A stretch of DNA of 64,000 nucleotides from Nomia melanderi (lineage: Eukaryota; Arthropoda; Insecta; Hymenoptera; Halictidae), in assembly GCF_051020985.1 (NCBI RefSeq), contig NC_135001.1:12579896-12643895 (forward strand), read 5' to 3'. The notes beneath the pieces were generated by a model. The model had not been told where the DNA came from, did not search any database, and saw only the letters and a program-made list of their open reading frames with translations. Positions within the stretch are counted from its first letter, which is position 1, and the number at the start of each line of letters is the position of its first letter. Position numbers and translations under genes: made by a program. Below, piece by piece: positions 35,901 to 47,900 of the stretch.

Positions 35901-37108
35901 AAAATAATTTCCGATTTTAATATCATATAACAGTATAGCGTACAGCTTCTTAAAATTGATGTTCACCATATCTCCCAGCCCAAATACACAAATTCAAAAA
36001 TACAAAGGAAGCCGACGAACTATCAAATTAAACTTCAAAATCCACGAATTCAACTCAGTACTAAAAATCTAAGAGACCCATAATAAATAGACTGCGAATT
36101 TGAAGGAACATATAAAAAAATATCCAAAGTGTAGCGCTTTTCATAATGTCCATTAGAAACACCATTTTCTATCATAATTCTGTCGAGTTACATTCTCAAA
36201 AATCTGAATGTCCACAAAGATCCGCGCTCTACTGATAACAAATAAATGATTACTTAAACGCTACCATACTACTATTATGATGCTACTACTGCTATACTCT
36301 ATATCATGTTAACGATTGGACCTCGCAGAGTTACAAAGTATTGCATTAAAAAGAATAATAAATCCAGCTCGTCTACCAGTTTCTCCCGTCTTATCGTCAC
36401 AGTTTCGCGTCCCGATGTTTCCTCGGTATATATTATTCTTGAGGGCGTTCCGCGTCATCCATTTTTCATTGGAGGCATCTCGTCCGTCGCAGAACGCGGA
36501 TATAATGCATACATATGTACACGGGTCGAACGAACCGCCACGGAAAACTTAAAAGACACTGACCTAAATTACCGGCAGAGATTACTTTCGCGAGTTAATA
36601 TTTAGGATCGCACTTCGGCCGTGATCTCGGCCCTCGCAAAAGGAACTGGGGAAAACTCCGTGGCACGGGGGTGGGCCGCGCGTGATTCTTTCGCGTCTCC
36701 TGGAACGAGCCGGCCCTCCTCCACTTCTCACTGAACGATGCTCGAACTTCTTTTTTTTCCTTTCTACTCTCCATTCCCCCGCAGTATTTCAAAATTAGCG
36801 GTAACCCGTTTTACGGTGACAACCTCATTGCCCCGGTTTTTCGGTCACGCACACGCTGCTCTCTCTCTCTTTTCTTTCTTGTTCGCGAGTTCAACGACGA
36901 TTTCGAGCACCCATTTGTAATACGGATTTTTCTTGTCGTATCGCATTGTTCGGTTGGGAAATGGAGTGGTTGAAGAGTCTCGTTGTTCTTCTATTTAATA
37001 GGGAGTTTCTGTTGTGATTTATGAAAGAAAGTTGTCGACAAATGCGATGAAATATAGAAAATTGTCGAATCAAACGAAGATGTTTTAGTGAAGAATTTGG
37101 AGGTTGGT
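32926..37108. other. Mostly AT-rich non-coding stretch
   Basis: It contains one AT-rich ORF of some interest (34567-34767, listed separately). A moderately GC-rich stretch of unknown origin at 33600-34070 shows weakly similar segments about 167 bp apart. A CpG-rich patch lies at 36370-36720. An ACAGGGTGTCTTATAATT motif at 33460 resembles transposon ends common in insects, without a matching partner. Confidence 0.35.
34567..34767 (+). CDS. Orphan 66-codon ORF, possible coding fragment
   Basis: From ATG at 34567 to TAG the frame encodes a 66-residue peptide rich in Lys, Glu, Asp and Leu. Its middle part (NIEKGKRELSDQLSTLKFSL) looks like a helix or short coiled coil, unlike the Phe/Tyr/Ile-rich chance ORFs of AT-rich DNA around it. 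In-frame sequence upstream is closed by TGA. The stop overlaps a donor-like TAG/GTGACA and a TTATTGCAG acceptor-like site lies about 25 bases beyond, so it may be a fragment of an old processed or decayed gene. I do not recognise the family. Confidence 0.25.
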   Translation: MKEFRRFEDQDDFLKVCNCIIANIEKGKRELSDQLSTLKFSLENAQMNKPSIFHSELFSYSRLTFG

Positions 37109-37328
37109 TTAACTCTTTGAGTGCTAAATATCTCTGTCGAAACGTTCTGTGTGGACGGAATATTCTTCTGCTTAGCTTGCCATCCGAAGATCAATGAACT
37201 ATGTTCAGTCGTGCGAGGCGTAATTAAGTTGTATGTGTATATTAATGTCATACACTTATTACTGTCATCACGGTATGTGTGAAATAAAAAAAGATCGCGT
37301 TAAAAATTCATAGCGTTCGAAGGGTTAA
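37109..37328. mobile_element. TTAA-bounded MITE (family G), 220 bp
   Basis: The left end TTAA then CTCTTTGAGTGCTA matches the opposite-strand right end TTAA then CCCTTCGAACGCTA, 11 of 14. It is non-coding. Similar CYCTTTGA ends occur at 43317, 40497 and 61175. Confidence 0.62.
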
Positions 37329-40300
37329 TAGAATGAAGTCTGTTCGTGAACGTTTTAAATGTGTTTTTTAGTGGCCTTTTGGGAAGAAGGGGAACTTGAG
37401 ATAATATTTATCAACGTTTTGAAGGATTATTGTGGATTAGAATAGGAAGAAATGGAATGTTGGACACATTTAACATGTTTCGCGTGAGTTATGTATCAAA
37501 TGTATAAAAACAATATATGCTTGGGATAAACGTTATTATTGTTATGCCTGTGGCAAAACTAAAGAGATTAATAGATTTGATGAGTAAAAAGATAGGGGTA
37601 AAAAGAAAATTAATACAATATACAAAGTTAGTATGGATTAGTCAGAAAACCACATATACCTATATAGATACATAAATGCATCAAATCCGTATCTATGTAG
37701 TTACAAGCGTCATGCACTTAAATCGCATTATTTCGGCAATTTAATTAAGGGCATGGAGCTAATCACATCGGCTTCTAAAATCAATTATTTACAACAAATA
37801 CTAAACCTCTAGAAAAAATTTGATCATTCCTTATCATTAAAAGCAATTATCGAATGAATTTAACATCAAACAAGGAAAGTGAAGTACCCAGTTACAGCAC
37901 CGAAAGAAAAAGAAAAACCAACTTTTTACACGGTATCGTTTTCACCAACGTACCTAGACAGTGCACACATTACCCAGCGTTTCTTTCATTAATTATGTAG
38001 TAACGTTAACTAAATTACTACTATTAATTATCAAATGAATCAACATGAAGCGTAAAAAGTTGAGTGCCAAGTATACAGCGCTAGATTAAAAAGATGTAAA
38101 AACAAAAATGGCGTCGGTTTCTCCAGTGTAAACAACTCACACATTCTCCAGCGTTTCTTTCTATCGATCGCGACAACGTTTGCAGATGTACCCGACGAGA
38201 GACTAATCATTTCACTGCGTTATTTTATTGACAGAGCTTGATTAACTCTTCTCATTCCCGTTGCCGTGCCGGGAGGGCCTTAAATTCTCGAGGACCATCA
38301 TCCCGCTCAGCATCCCGGCGAAATTACCGCGAAATTTTCCTGCGACATACCTCGTGCGGGCGAGACCGGTCGTTAAGGCGCGCAATTAAGGCGAACGATG
38401 GCTCGCCCCTCGCGCTTGCTAATTAGAACGTCTAAATACTAACGAACCCCATATTATTTATCCCCCACCCAACATGTCCCCTCTCTCTCACCCTCATCTC
38501 GATTACCGTGACGGAAACGTATATACGAATTTATTTGTCCCAAGCCGGTGTAAACTGTTTTAATTTAAATTTTCAGCTAAATGTTCGAGTGTACAACCGA
38601 CAACTTCCGGTTTACATTACGTTGGTGACTGCAGGGACATTTAAATGTTCGTTAAATTGTTCGGCGGGGGTGGCTCCAAGGGATCATGGGATGTTAGGCG
38701 AAGGGGGCGCCACAAAGCATGGTCGTGGGTGATCGGTATCACTGAAATACCGACGATAGGTAATTAACGCAGTGCTATAGGGAACTACAGTATCGACGGA
38801 TCTTCAATTTTCCCGCCGATATTCAATTTTACTGAATCGTTGATGCGTGAATATGAAATTGAAATTTCTGTTGAGATTTTTTATTTTCCCTTCTTGGAAG
38901 TAGGAATGCAATGTGAACGGACTGATCGGGTTTACTAGTATTTATAAACTTTTTCTTTTTCTTTTTACTGTGAGTAATAGGAATTATGTATGGACCGCCG
39001 ATGATTCTTATCCACCGAGTTTCAATTTACTTGCTGTATATTTGGCTGTTCGGTTCTTGTTTCAATATCGAATGAAGTTGTTAGAAAATTGCTCAATACG
39101 TATTGATATCAAGTGTCAATCTCTAGTGCCAACTGTATTTTAGAAACTTAAATAACGTTTTCATTTTCTTTGTATTTAGTTCTTCATTTTGAATAAAAAT
39201 TTGTTAAAAGAAACAGCTTAAATAGTTTTTGCTCTATGAATTGTTTGGATCTACGTGAAAAATGGAAATTCAGATAGTAATGACATGAAACATTAAAAAT
39301 CGAAGTACTGCAGTTGAATGCATCTACAATCGATTAAATGCAAAAGTTGTTGTTTTTATAAATTAACAATATTAGGAACTAATCAGAGACAAAAAGGAGA
39401 TCTCAAAAAAGTATTTGTTTCTTCGCTAATACATTTGTTCGTATAATTATATTAATACGATTTATTTTGCTTCTTTTTATTCAAATGGCAATATTTCGTT
39501 AATTAGGTTAACATCGAATGTTGTGCATTTCAGTCTCTATGAAACTCGTTTTAAAATAAGGAATTCTACTCGTCGGCTGCAGATTTCGATAAGCGTACAA
39601 TTTCAGATGAATTTCTTTTAACACAGCTTCTCTCTTTTCATCGGATCGCCCCTTCTTCCTCTGTTCAATCGTTTCATCGTTGAAAAGGTCCGTAGCCTTG
39701 ACTTTCCTTATATCCGTGTAATACTGACTGGTCCGAGATAATTAAATTAATTGCGCCCGAGTTACTCCCCCTCAATTGAGTTTTTCTATCGCCCTTTTTC
39801 TTGTCTAATCGGATATACAGATTCATTCGTGTTATCGCGTGCCACTTTCAGTTGCTGCGAGTGCGAATATTTCCCTGTGAAGATGCCTGCTCTTGAATTA
39901 ATAAACCGAATAATATTGGGGTGGTCGAAAGCTCTTGTAATTTTTCTTTCAATGTGAAGTTTGTTTTATTGTACGCTAATAAATGACGTGAATTAATATC
40001 GGAAGGTAGTCGGAGCAGAATGAACGATGCGTAGTTTAATAAAGTGAAATTTGTCTTTACATAAAAAAGTCTACAAGACTTTCTAACGAACCTAACATTT
40101 CTGAAACATTTCTAAAAAGTTTTTACAGGACAAAACTAATTTTTCTGTTTGATCAAAGTATTCGTTCAAACGAGAAACATGGTTTCCCCATATTTCAGAA
40201 TTTACTATGCATAGTAGATCATTCAATTAACCCAAAAGATTTAAAGATAACACATAGTTCGATGAAATTTAATTCAATGAAGTCAGAGTTACTTTCAAGC

Positions 40301-40496
40301 TACTTAATATATTCTTTATCAGCGTATTTATGACTGCCCCAGTTTCGTATCTTGCCTACAATTATAATATTCAAAAGATCATCGACCCCAGTTCGCCACA
40401 CGTTTCAGAACACCCAGACAAGAACTGCAACGTAGCATTCAACAAAATGTTACCATCGCCGAAACAGTCACCAACAGGATTCATTAAGCGAAACCT
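37329..40496. other. AT-rich stretch, no gene recognised
   Basis: CpG-rich sequence lies at 38240-38420. The remainder is AT-rich. No exon or element ends were found. Confidence 0.4.
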
Positions 40497-40748
40497 TTAA
40501 CCCTTTAATGCAAAAATTTTCTCGATGTGCAACGTTACATATGAATTGCAAGTCAACCATTACTCACGTTTCCATTTGATTATCAATATAAAATTATTAC
40601 TATTCAATTTACCCTAACAAAAGCCTTTTATTTATATAGAAGAAATCAGTGATAATCTTAAATTCAAATAAACTAGTAAAGTTTAACAGGGTGCTACGTA
40701 AATTCTTCGAGCCCGTATCTGTCACGGAGCAGTACATTAAGCGGTTAA
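40497..40748. mobile_element. Possible family G TTAA element
   Basis: Left TTAA then CCCTTTAATGCA; opposite-strand right TTAA then CCGCTTAATGTA, 9 of 12. The size (252 bp) fits the family. The match is weak enough to be chance. Confidence 0.35.
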
Positions 40749-42663
40749 AGACCGAGTTAAAGACTCAAACACCGTCAGCCGAAAATCAAGATGAACCAAT
40801 GCACACTTTACCCCCAGTCCTCTAACCATCAACCAAGAGCGTTCCGTTCCAAATTCGTCGGCACTCTTTGCCAAGATCCAAGAGAATCCGCAACAACGTC
40901 CCAATCGATAGCTACTCCACAGTCGCAGCCAATAGTCGGCTAAACTCTTTCCGCAGGCTTCATATCGGGCACAAAGGACAAAAGGCTAGAGGATGCGCAA
41001 ACCGGGCAGGACGGCGGTTTCTGGTCACGTCGCGAATCAGCGCGATTTTCACGGATGGCCGTCTGGCCGCGTCGCAGCTGGTAACTGCATCATCCCTGTT
41101 GGAAAGGGGTACACGTCCAAATGCCGAGCGAAACGGTCCCGCGAGCGGCCGATCCGCCATTGGCCGGCTACCAACAATGTCAATGGCATTTCCGTGCAGT
41201 TAACGCCACGTTTGCACAGAATTTTCTACCATCGGGGCTTGTCTCTTCACGCAGCGACTGCCAATTAGAAAACGTAGACGACTGTCCTGCTCCGAGGAAC
41301 AGGTAACGCGCCGACCGCTTAACACCCTGTATTATCAGTTTGGAATGGATCCCGCTGACGCCAGACCTTTCCCTCTTTCGCCGATGAATGCACGTACCGT
41401 CTACGTGTTCTCGTTTAAGTCGCATCGGTCTCCCACCCTCTGCCCCCAGTGTCGACGAAAGTTCGTTACGGGGGAGCATAACGAGCAAACAATTTCGCAG
41501 ACGGACTTTCCTTTTTTCCTTTGATTTTGTAGGGTTCGCTTGTGTAGAATGGAGAGTTTTAGGCTCTGTTACCTTACGTTGCAGGTAATGTGGTTATTGA
41601 AATGAAAGCGTGATTTTTCACTTGTTTCGTTTCATCTTAACACGTTTGAGACCGGTAACGTAGTTAGAGCAAAGTAAGTAGTAGTTATTAAGATAGGGAA
41701 GAATCCTCTATTTCGATGTAAAAATTTCGGGTATGTATACGGGGCTGATAGGGAGAAAATATTTTGGAGATTTGCTCCTTTTTGCTTTTGTTTGGAGAAA
41801 ATTGCTGAAAAATTGAGATTGAATTGTAGCTTCAGGACAGTTGAGAAAACAATGTTTCGTAATGTTAGTATTGTTGCGAGTGTTCAGCTAATAAATGGGC
41901 AATTCAGCGTGTAAAGATATATGCAAAGGAAACAACACCATTTCTTTAAACGGAAGCTTCATTTTCAAGAAAAGTAAATTGAAAAATCTGACAAGTGCGT
42001 GCACGTTATCTTCGAATCTTAACTTCACAGACATTTGTTTCTACCAGCGATTGCATTTATAAGCAGAAGCAATATCACGATTTGCTTCCTGTCCTCGCTA
42101 TTGTCTTACCGTCCGTGTGTACTTGTTAGTCTCTTTTATTCTGCATTCGATTTGAATGCTTCGTAAATAAGGATAGGGCTGTTACGTTTTAAGAACCATT
42201 TGATTAATTTAACAGGTGTTCGAAAGATAGACAGTGTTAACATATACACCGCTGTGTATTTGAACTAATTACCTGTGTACTACTAGGGATACAGAAAAGT
42301 CTTTTCGCGTTTTGAACCGTTGAACTTCAATATTTCGAATCTAAGCCAAAACGTTGGTACAAAGAAGAAATTGGAAAGCTAGTTGAAAAATGGAAAAGGT
42401 CCATTGAAAATGACGAAGGTTATACTATTAATTAGATATGTTTATCTTTTTTATCTTCCTTAATTTGTTAATTTCATTATTATTTTTATTTTCATGCGAA
42501 GTTGTATAATAAAAACGGAAAGACTTTTCTATTTTTACCTAATATCCTATTATCTTTTTACTTAATATTTGTATTGCATTTCAATTAAATTATTACGTGT
42601 ATTATTGCTTTTATTGAAACACCCTGTATAAAACGATAATGTATCAAAGAACCACTCAAATAC
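40749..42663 (-). other. Intron-like stretch downstream of Mmp propeptide exon
   Basis: Includes a GC-rich island (40860-41310) bounded by inverted ACAGGGTG (40686) and CACCCTGT (41325) motifs. No catalytic-domain exon (no zinc-binding HExGHxxGxxH motif in any minus frame) was found between here and the left edge of the window. Confidence 0.4.
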
Positions 42664-42833
42664 CTCCACGTCAGATTCCGATGCGGCCACTGTTGCCCGT
42701 GGATCGTGTAACGTTTGTGCCTCATCCTCGTGTACCTAGGATCCGGTTCATCCGGAAGTCCACACCGTGGAAGTTTCATTAATTTGGTCGTTGCTTCGTC
42801 GATGATACCGCTCACGGGAATACCTCCAAATTT
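42664..42833 (-). CDS. Matrix metalloproteinase exon: cysteine switch and furin site
   Basis: An internal exon of 170 nt, bounded upstream by TTTCTTGTTATTAG and downstream by GTATTT. It encodes 56 residues plus two bases of the next codon (phase 2). It starts KFGGIPVSGIIDEATTKLM, the end of the peptidoglycan-binding-like propeptide fold. Then comes PRCGLPD, the cysteine switch whose Cys occupies the catalytic zinc and keeps the enzyme latent. RHKR, a furin-type RXKR site, precedes YTIHGQQWP, the start of the mature enzyme, and the exon ends NLTW. The enzyme degrades extracellular matrix, and furin sites indicate activation in the secretory pathway. Basic residues before YTIHG and the LTW after it are typical of insect Mmp2-like or membrane-type MMPs; the subtype call is from memory of the family and less sure than the family. 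The frame continues exactly from the exon at 45069. Confidence 0.95.
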
Positions 42834-43316
42834 CTAATAACAAGAAATAATATATATAATCACAAAACACATTCTCTAATTCACGTTAGAATTTCTTCTT
42901 TTTTTTCTTCCCTTTAATGATTATTCATTTCAATTAGTTCTTTGCTTATATTGATCACTGTTTTCAATTTTAAAGTAGAAGAGTATATAGTCGAATAAGA
43001 GGATCAAAGTGCCTTTGAATGAAATTAAGCCGACGATGGAGGAGAAGGGATAGAGAGAAATCGGATTACCAAGTTTCCTTGTTTATCCCTATGAAATAAA
43101 TAAATTTCCATTAAATAAATTTAAATAAGTTGCCACCACTGTAATCTGAGAATTCGTATTCATTCAGTATAAGAATATATATTTTGGGATGTAATACACA
43201 CATGCGTATTGGGACACAATCTTAATTGGTTTAATTTTAAAAATGAAAATGACCGAGGAAAAGATTTGAAAATGAATGTACGTTAAACTGGAAAATAATT
43301 TTGTTTACCCTAATAT

Positions 43317-43761
43317 TTAACTCTTTGAGGGTGGATGTCGTCATACTAGTGACATCAAAGTTTCATATCTAAAATCCAGAATTAGAAATTACTAATTTAA
43401 TTATTTAAATACTCAAAGCTCATTACGTAGTTTCTTTTTCCCCAGTAATTAATCTAATTGTGGAATTTAGTTTGAAAAATCTCACGTCAAAATTGAAAAA
43501 TGAAGTGTGTACTCGTTGAAAACAGGACGAACGTATCTAAGGTACATTTTCATGGAAAACCAAAGCAAAGCAAAAAAGAATTACATGTTTATCTGAAAAA
43601 AAAATAAAGAATTCATCGTTGAAAGAATTAGTATCATTTTAAGCTTTAAGACGACGTATATACTCGTCAAACTCCAACTGGTTAAGAGTTCAACTTATTA
43701 TTTAGCTTCCTCTGCTGAAGGTTTCAAATACTTCGGAAAACCTTCGTTCGCAAAGGGTTAA
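43317..43761. mobile_element. Possible TTAA element inside the Mmp intron
   Basis: TTAA then CTCTTTGAGGG at the left; opposite-strand right end TTAA then CCCTTTGCGAACG. Terminal matching covers about eight bases, as in the family G elements. Just inside the ends, GTCGTCATACTAGTGACATC and GACGTATATACTCGTC are similar in direct orientation. At 445 bp it may be composite. Confidence 0.4.
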
Positions 43762-44357
43762 AAATAAAAGAAGTATTAAGGAATGCATTATTTATGGTAC
43801 GATTAGATAAAAATAAATTTTAAATAGATTTACGACACACTAGAGTTAATACAAAAACGCGTCTTAAAATGCGAATGAAAATTCAGAGATGTCCACTTAC
43901 TTTCGCCTCACACTGTACATTACTGAGGGACAGACACTCTCTGGACACGCGAGAAGAAGATTACGGGATTTCCATTTTGATGCACATCCAATTCGTCGGA
44001 AAGATTAGAGAAAGTATTACTGTCGTTGCATGCGGCCGTCTACGCACGGTTCCTGCTAACGAGCTCCATTTTCATGTAAATTCACGGGGAACGAGCGATG
44101 CGTCGCCCTTTTTTCCCAATTGTGTATTTGCGCTCGTTTTTCCGGCGTTCCCGTCATTTTTATTCCTCTCTTTCTCCCCCCGCCCCGGTCAAAGTTACAT
44201 TGTCCCGATGGATCGATCAAAAAGGATCATTCAAACGAAATGGAAACTCAACGGCAGAGTCGCATTCAAACGTTTTCGGTAGTCTAATCTCGTGTTCGAC
44301 GCAACGCCGCGTTCTCTCCGTTTATCCACCCCTCTCGTCCCCCTCGCGCTCACTTCA

Positions 44358-44376
44358 TCTCTCTCTCTCTCTCTCT
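44358..44376. repeat. TC dinucleotide microsatellite
   Basis: About nine perfect TC units within a pyrimidine-rich stretch in the Mmp intron. Confidence 0.8.
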
Positions 44377-45068
44377 AACTCATTTTTCTTTTTTCTTTTT
44401 ACCAGGGATCACAATTTAGCCATTTCACGGGAGAATGGATTATTCGACGTTTGATCTAAACGATCCGATTCCCTCTGTGCTATGGATACGAACGTTTAGT
44501 GCGTTTATTATGGCGCGTTTTAAATGAGAGAATCTTTGGAGGAATCAGTAAACACGAATGATGTGTATGTAATTTAGTGTGAAATTTGGGTTTGCAAACA
44601 ATTCGAAATTTATGCTTTGAAATGTCTATGTGCTTTGATCAACTGAAAAGTCGTTTATTCATTTCATTTTCGAAAATTTCGTCACATTGTACGCAGAACC
44701 GTAGATTGTTAAACGTTAAACGTCACTAATGACTTCAGATGTTAAATGAACGTTACAAAAAGTTACTTGAAAGAATTCGAAATTCGTTGGAGTTACTTAA
44801 TATTTTTAAGGATTTATTAGTTGTCTTGATAAAGAAAAGAAATATTAGCTAGCAGTAAACGTGAATCATACGCGGATAGAAAAATGAATGTCGAGAACGC
44901 GAGTGCGACATAAAATACAGTATTCTCCCCGCATTTTCGGCGGGTATATAAAACGTATTCCTTCCACATTTAATTTACAACAGCCGAACGGTCGTATCTT
45001 GAATTCGACACACGTTTCGGTGTCGATCTTTCGTTGTCGAAAACTATTCCGTGAAATGCTTCGCTCAC

Positions 45069-45170
45069 CTGTAAATTTTTAATGGCGTCCCTGAGCTGAT
45101 CGTCCGTCCTAAGGTTCCCTGTTTCTAAATCCGTTTGGGGCAAGTATCCGAAGTTCATGAGATAATTTTG
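45069..45170 (-). CDS. Matrix metalloproteinase exon: N-terminal propeptide
   Basis: A 102-nt internal exon preceded by TTTTTCTGTTTCAG and followed by GTGAGC; both junctions are phase 0. It encodes 34 residues starting QNYLMNFGYLPQ and ending RDAIKNLQ. The YL..FGYLP opening, followed by an acidic spacer and a DQL..AI..LQ helix, is the first half of the MMP propeptide (peptidoglycan-binding-like) domain. Joining to the exon at 42833 gives NLQ then KFGGIPVSG, the normal continuation in this family. The signal-peptide exon, expected upstream at higher coordinates, was not found before the right edge. Like the next exon it is the best Mmp2-like match; the exact paralogue is not proven. Confidence 0.93.
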
Positions 45171-47649
45171 CTGAAACAGAAAAACGCAAAGGGTAACATC
45201 AGTATTCGGTTTAAGTACGAACGAAACGATAAAAAGCTAAAAATCGTATATCTCAACCTATATTTATCAGTATATCTCGCAACGAGTAAGAAAAATATCT
45301 ATCTATAATAATATCTTTGATAATATAATAGAACTAATAAGTTAATTTAAGATTAATATCAATTAATTGTATGCATTACTGAATTAAACTGATTGACAAT
45401 TGAATATTAATATCAATTAATTTTCAATTACGATTAATTTAGAATCATACGATAATTAATTCTGTGTAAGGAGAGAAATACCTCAGGAGGATTTTAAAAT
45501 GGTTTATTACTTCGTTGCGCCACTATGACGCGACTAATCGCCCAATTTCCCGCCAACGGCTTTCACATACACACATCCTTGTAATATACGTGGAAATCCG
45601 CATCTATCCTACATATATAATAATTTACTAAAAAAATAGAATTGCATGCTCCATCTTTATTCCAAAAGATAAGTAATTGATAACAGTAAAATAATATTTG
45701 ATTTAAACGATTCAGGCTTTTCAACTTCTGTATGTATTTATATAATCCTTTCTATATAATTATACACATAATCACAAGAATTTCTTGTACGCATATTTCT
45801 TTTCAAACAAAATTCAGAAATTAAAAAGTTAAAGTTTAAATTTGCTAATTCCTGTTTGAAATCTTCATCATAAACATGTCACGATGTTACCAAACAAGGG
45901 GTCAATTAAGATGTAAAAAAATCTCGCCTTTCAGAATGTCCCATTCAAATGAAAACGAGAGCGCGTATGAACTTTCCCGTGAATATCCATGCTCGTTTCG
46001 AGGAAAAAGAGAAAACGTGCGGAAAGCTTGCCGCGGAAATGTATATTTCGAATGAAAATAAAAACAAGAAGCAACATATTTTCCTTTCTGCGCGAGCCAA
46101 TAAACTGTTGAAATCTGTTATTTCAGGGGAAAGAAATTCTCAGCAGGTGGGCACGCGGAGATTCACGAGGACATGCTGAGTTATGAAACCGAAACGCTGC
46201 AATCTTCGCGGAAGACTAAACGACTGTCTCGGCCACGGGATTCGCACACGGAGCTGCTATCTTTAGGAATTCCATTGAATTCGGTGGACGGAGAGAGGTT
46301 TCCTGTTCGGGGTTGATTCATAATTTACATGGAATAAAAGTCACTCGAGTAATCGGGGAAAGAAACTCTTCTACGGAGTTCGTTGGTTAACGAATGCAAA
46401 TATTTGTTCAAGTTGTAATAAGAATCTCGGCGGTCGTTGGATGTAATCAAGGAACTTGACTCAAGTAAGTAAGTAAATGTTACCATTAGAATGTTAAATC
46501 TCGTTGATACAGTACATGAACAGGTATTCTGTACGGTGGCAGATTTTCTCGGATAAGTTCATATTCGTTTTGAAATACTAAAATGAACCAGTTTATAGTT
46601 TTTAATATCGATTCAATGGATTAATCAAATTAACGTTATTAATGTGGAATATTAAATTAATAATTTGCCAATTGAAATTTCAAAATTTTAACGTTTCAGA
46701 ATTTGCATTTAATGACTGCTGTCATTCGTCCTTCCATATTTTAATAAGTTTCGACATGAATGCAATAATATGCTTTAGTATATTTAACATTTATATATTG
46801 TCACACACACACGCATGCAATATTTTTGCATAAATAAGTGGGAAGGGATAGAAAGGCCGTTACCATTTGTTGTACGTTTCGTTCACGAATGTGTGCGCGA
46901 GACGTAACAAACATGATGCCCGAATCGCAACTAAGATGGAATGAGATTGAAATGTCTGCGGAACCATGGTTCCCTATACTCGTTCGCCATCTTTTTGGAA
47001 GGACGAGCCATTTTCTCGTAGCACAGTTATGAGCGAAAAATATGGTTTGCTAGAGAGAGGTAGCGGAGGGAAAATGGCGCCGGCGAGTTCCAGAAAAGTG
47101 TGTTACATTTCATCCTGTATATAACAGGATCTACGCGCGACGACGTGTACGTTGCATTTTCAACGTTGTTTTTCAAATGAGAAACAAACGCGGTGAGATA
47201 CGCGATTGAAAGATATTTTAAAAATAAAATATATAAAATACCTACAATAAAGAGGAATAAGAAATTTAAAACTTCCGGTTGATGATCTATTCATTTCCTA
47301 GAATAGTAAGGAAAACTATTGATAATTCTAAAAAGGTTGAATCAGACAAAAAAATGTTGCCGCTAAGAATTGAATAAGATGCAAAATTATTCGCAATATT
47401 GATTTATTTGCAATATAAGTTAAATACTTTCACAAGACTCATAATTCCATTTAATGAAAAAACTAATACGCGTCTGGTTTGTTACGTTATTATTTCGAAT
47501 ATTGGTAGAATAAGGGAAAAGAAGTTTCCTTCGATTATCTTTGAAAACTTTGATTAACTAATTTTAGGAGGTAAAACAAAGGTAATAAATTAAGTAAGCA
47601 CTTTCGTACGAAAATCAATTTGAAAATGTGTCCATCGAAAATTTCTCGG
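45171..47649. other. Upstream Mmp intron, AT-rich
   Basis: Probably intronic to the metalloproteinase. It is AT-rich with an ATTAATATCAATTAATT motif duplicated at about 45353 and 45406 and a perfect palindrome ATCCTGT then ATATA then ACAGGAT at 47112-47130. No exon was recognised. Confidence 0.4.
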
Positions 47650-47900
47650 TTAACTCACTAAGGACCAAATTTTTACATAAATCGAAATTCAACGTATTGC
47701 TGAAGACGTGACGCATCCGCCTCTTTTTATTGCGAAATAAACATTGACATCGGGATGTTCGGGATAACGGGAATAATAAGGAGTGGACAGTGTGTAAAAA
47801 TAGTATTACCAAGTAAGATTTTATTGTTGTACAAAATTTGGCATCTATTTACGGAAAAGTGCAATGTCCCAAATGGAAGCGTTGGGGTGAAATGAGTTAA
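47650..47900. mobile_element. Possible TTAA element, weak ends
   Basis: TTAACTCACTAAGG at the left and, on the opposite strand, TTAACTCATTTCACC at the right. Only TTAACTCA plus one or two bases agree. The size fits local MITEs, but the support is thin. Confidence 0.3.

Larger units (their letters stand above)
42834..45068 (-). other. Mmp intron, 2235 bp
   Basis: The intron between the two propeptide exons has donor GTGAGC after CAG at 45069 and acceptor TTATTAG before 42833. It is phase 0, splitting NLQ from KFGG. It contains a possible TTAA element (43317-43761), a TC microsatellite and a GC-richer patch at 44030-44350 whose ORFs look like chance. Confidence 0.85.

Noticed and set aside
40868..41488. 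Overlapping Arg-rich ORFs on both strands in the GC-rich island
   Set aside because: Open frames on both strands at once are typical of GC-rich non-coding DNA. None matches a protein family.
41560..41600. Plus-strand ratchet-like site TTACGTTGCAG/GTAATG
   Set aside because: The pyrimidine tract is poor, the donor is non-consensus, and no plus-strand gene is known here.
1..42663. Catalytic and hemopexin exons of the metalloproteinase
   Set aside because: I looked for the zinc-binding HExGHxxGxxH motif and GGDAHFD-like sequences on the minus strand and saw none. By-eye reading can miss short exons, so absence is not proven.
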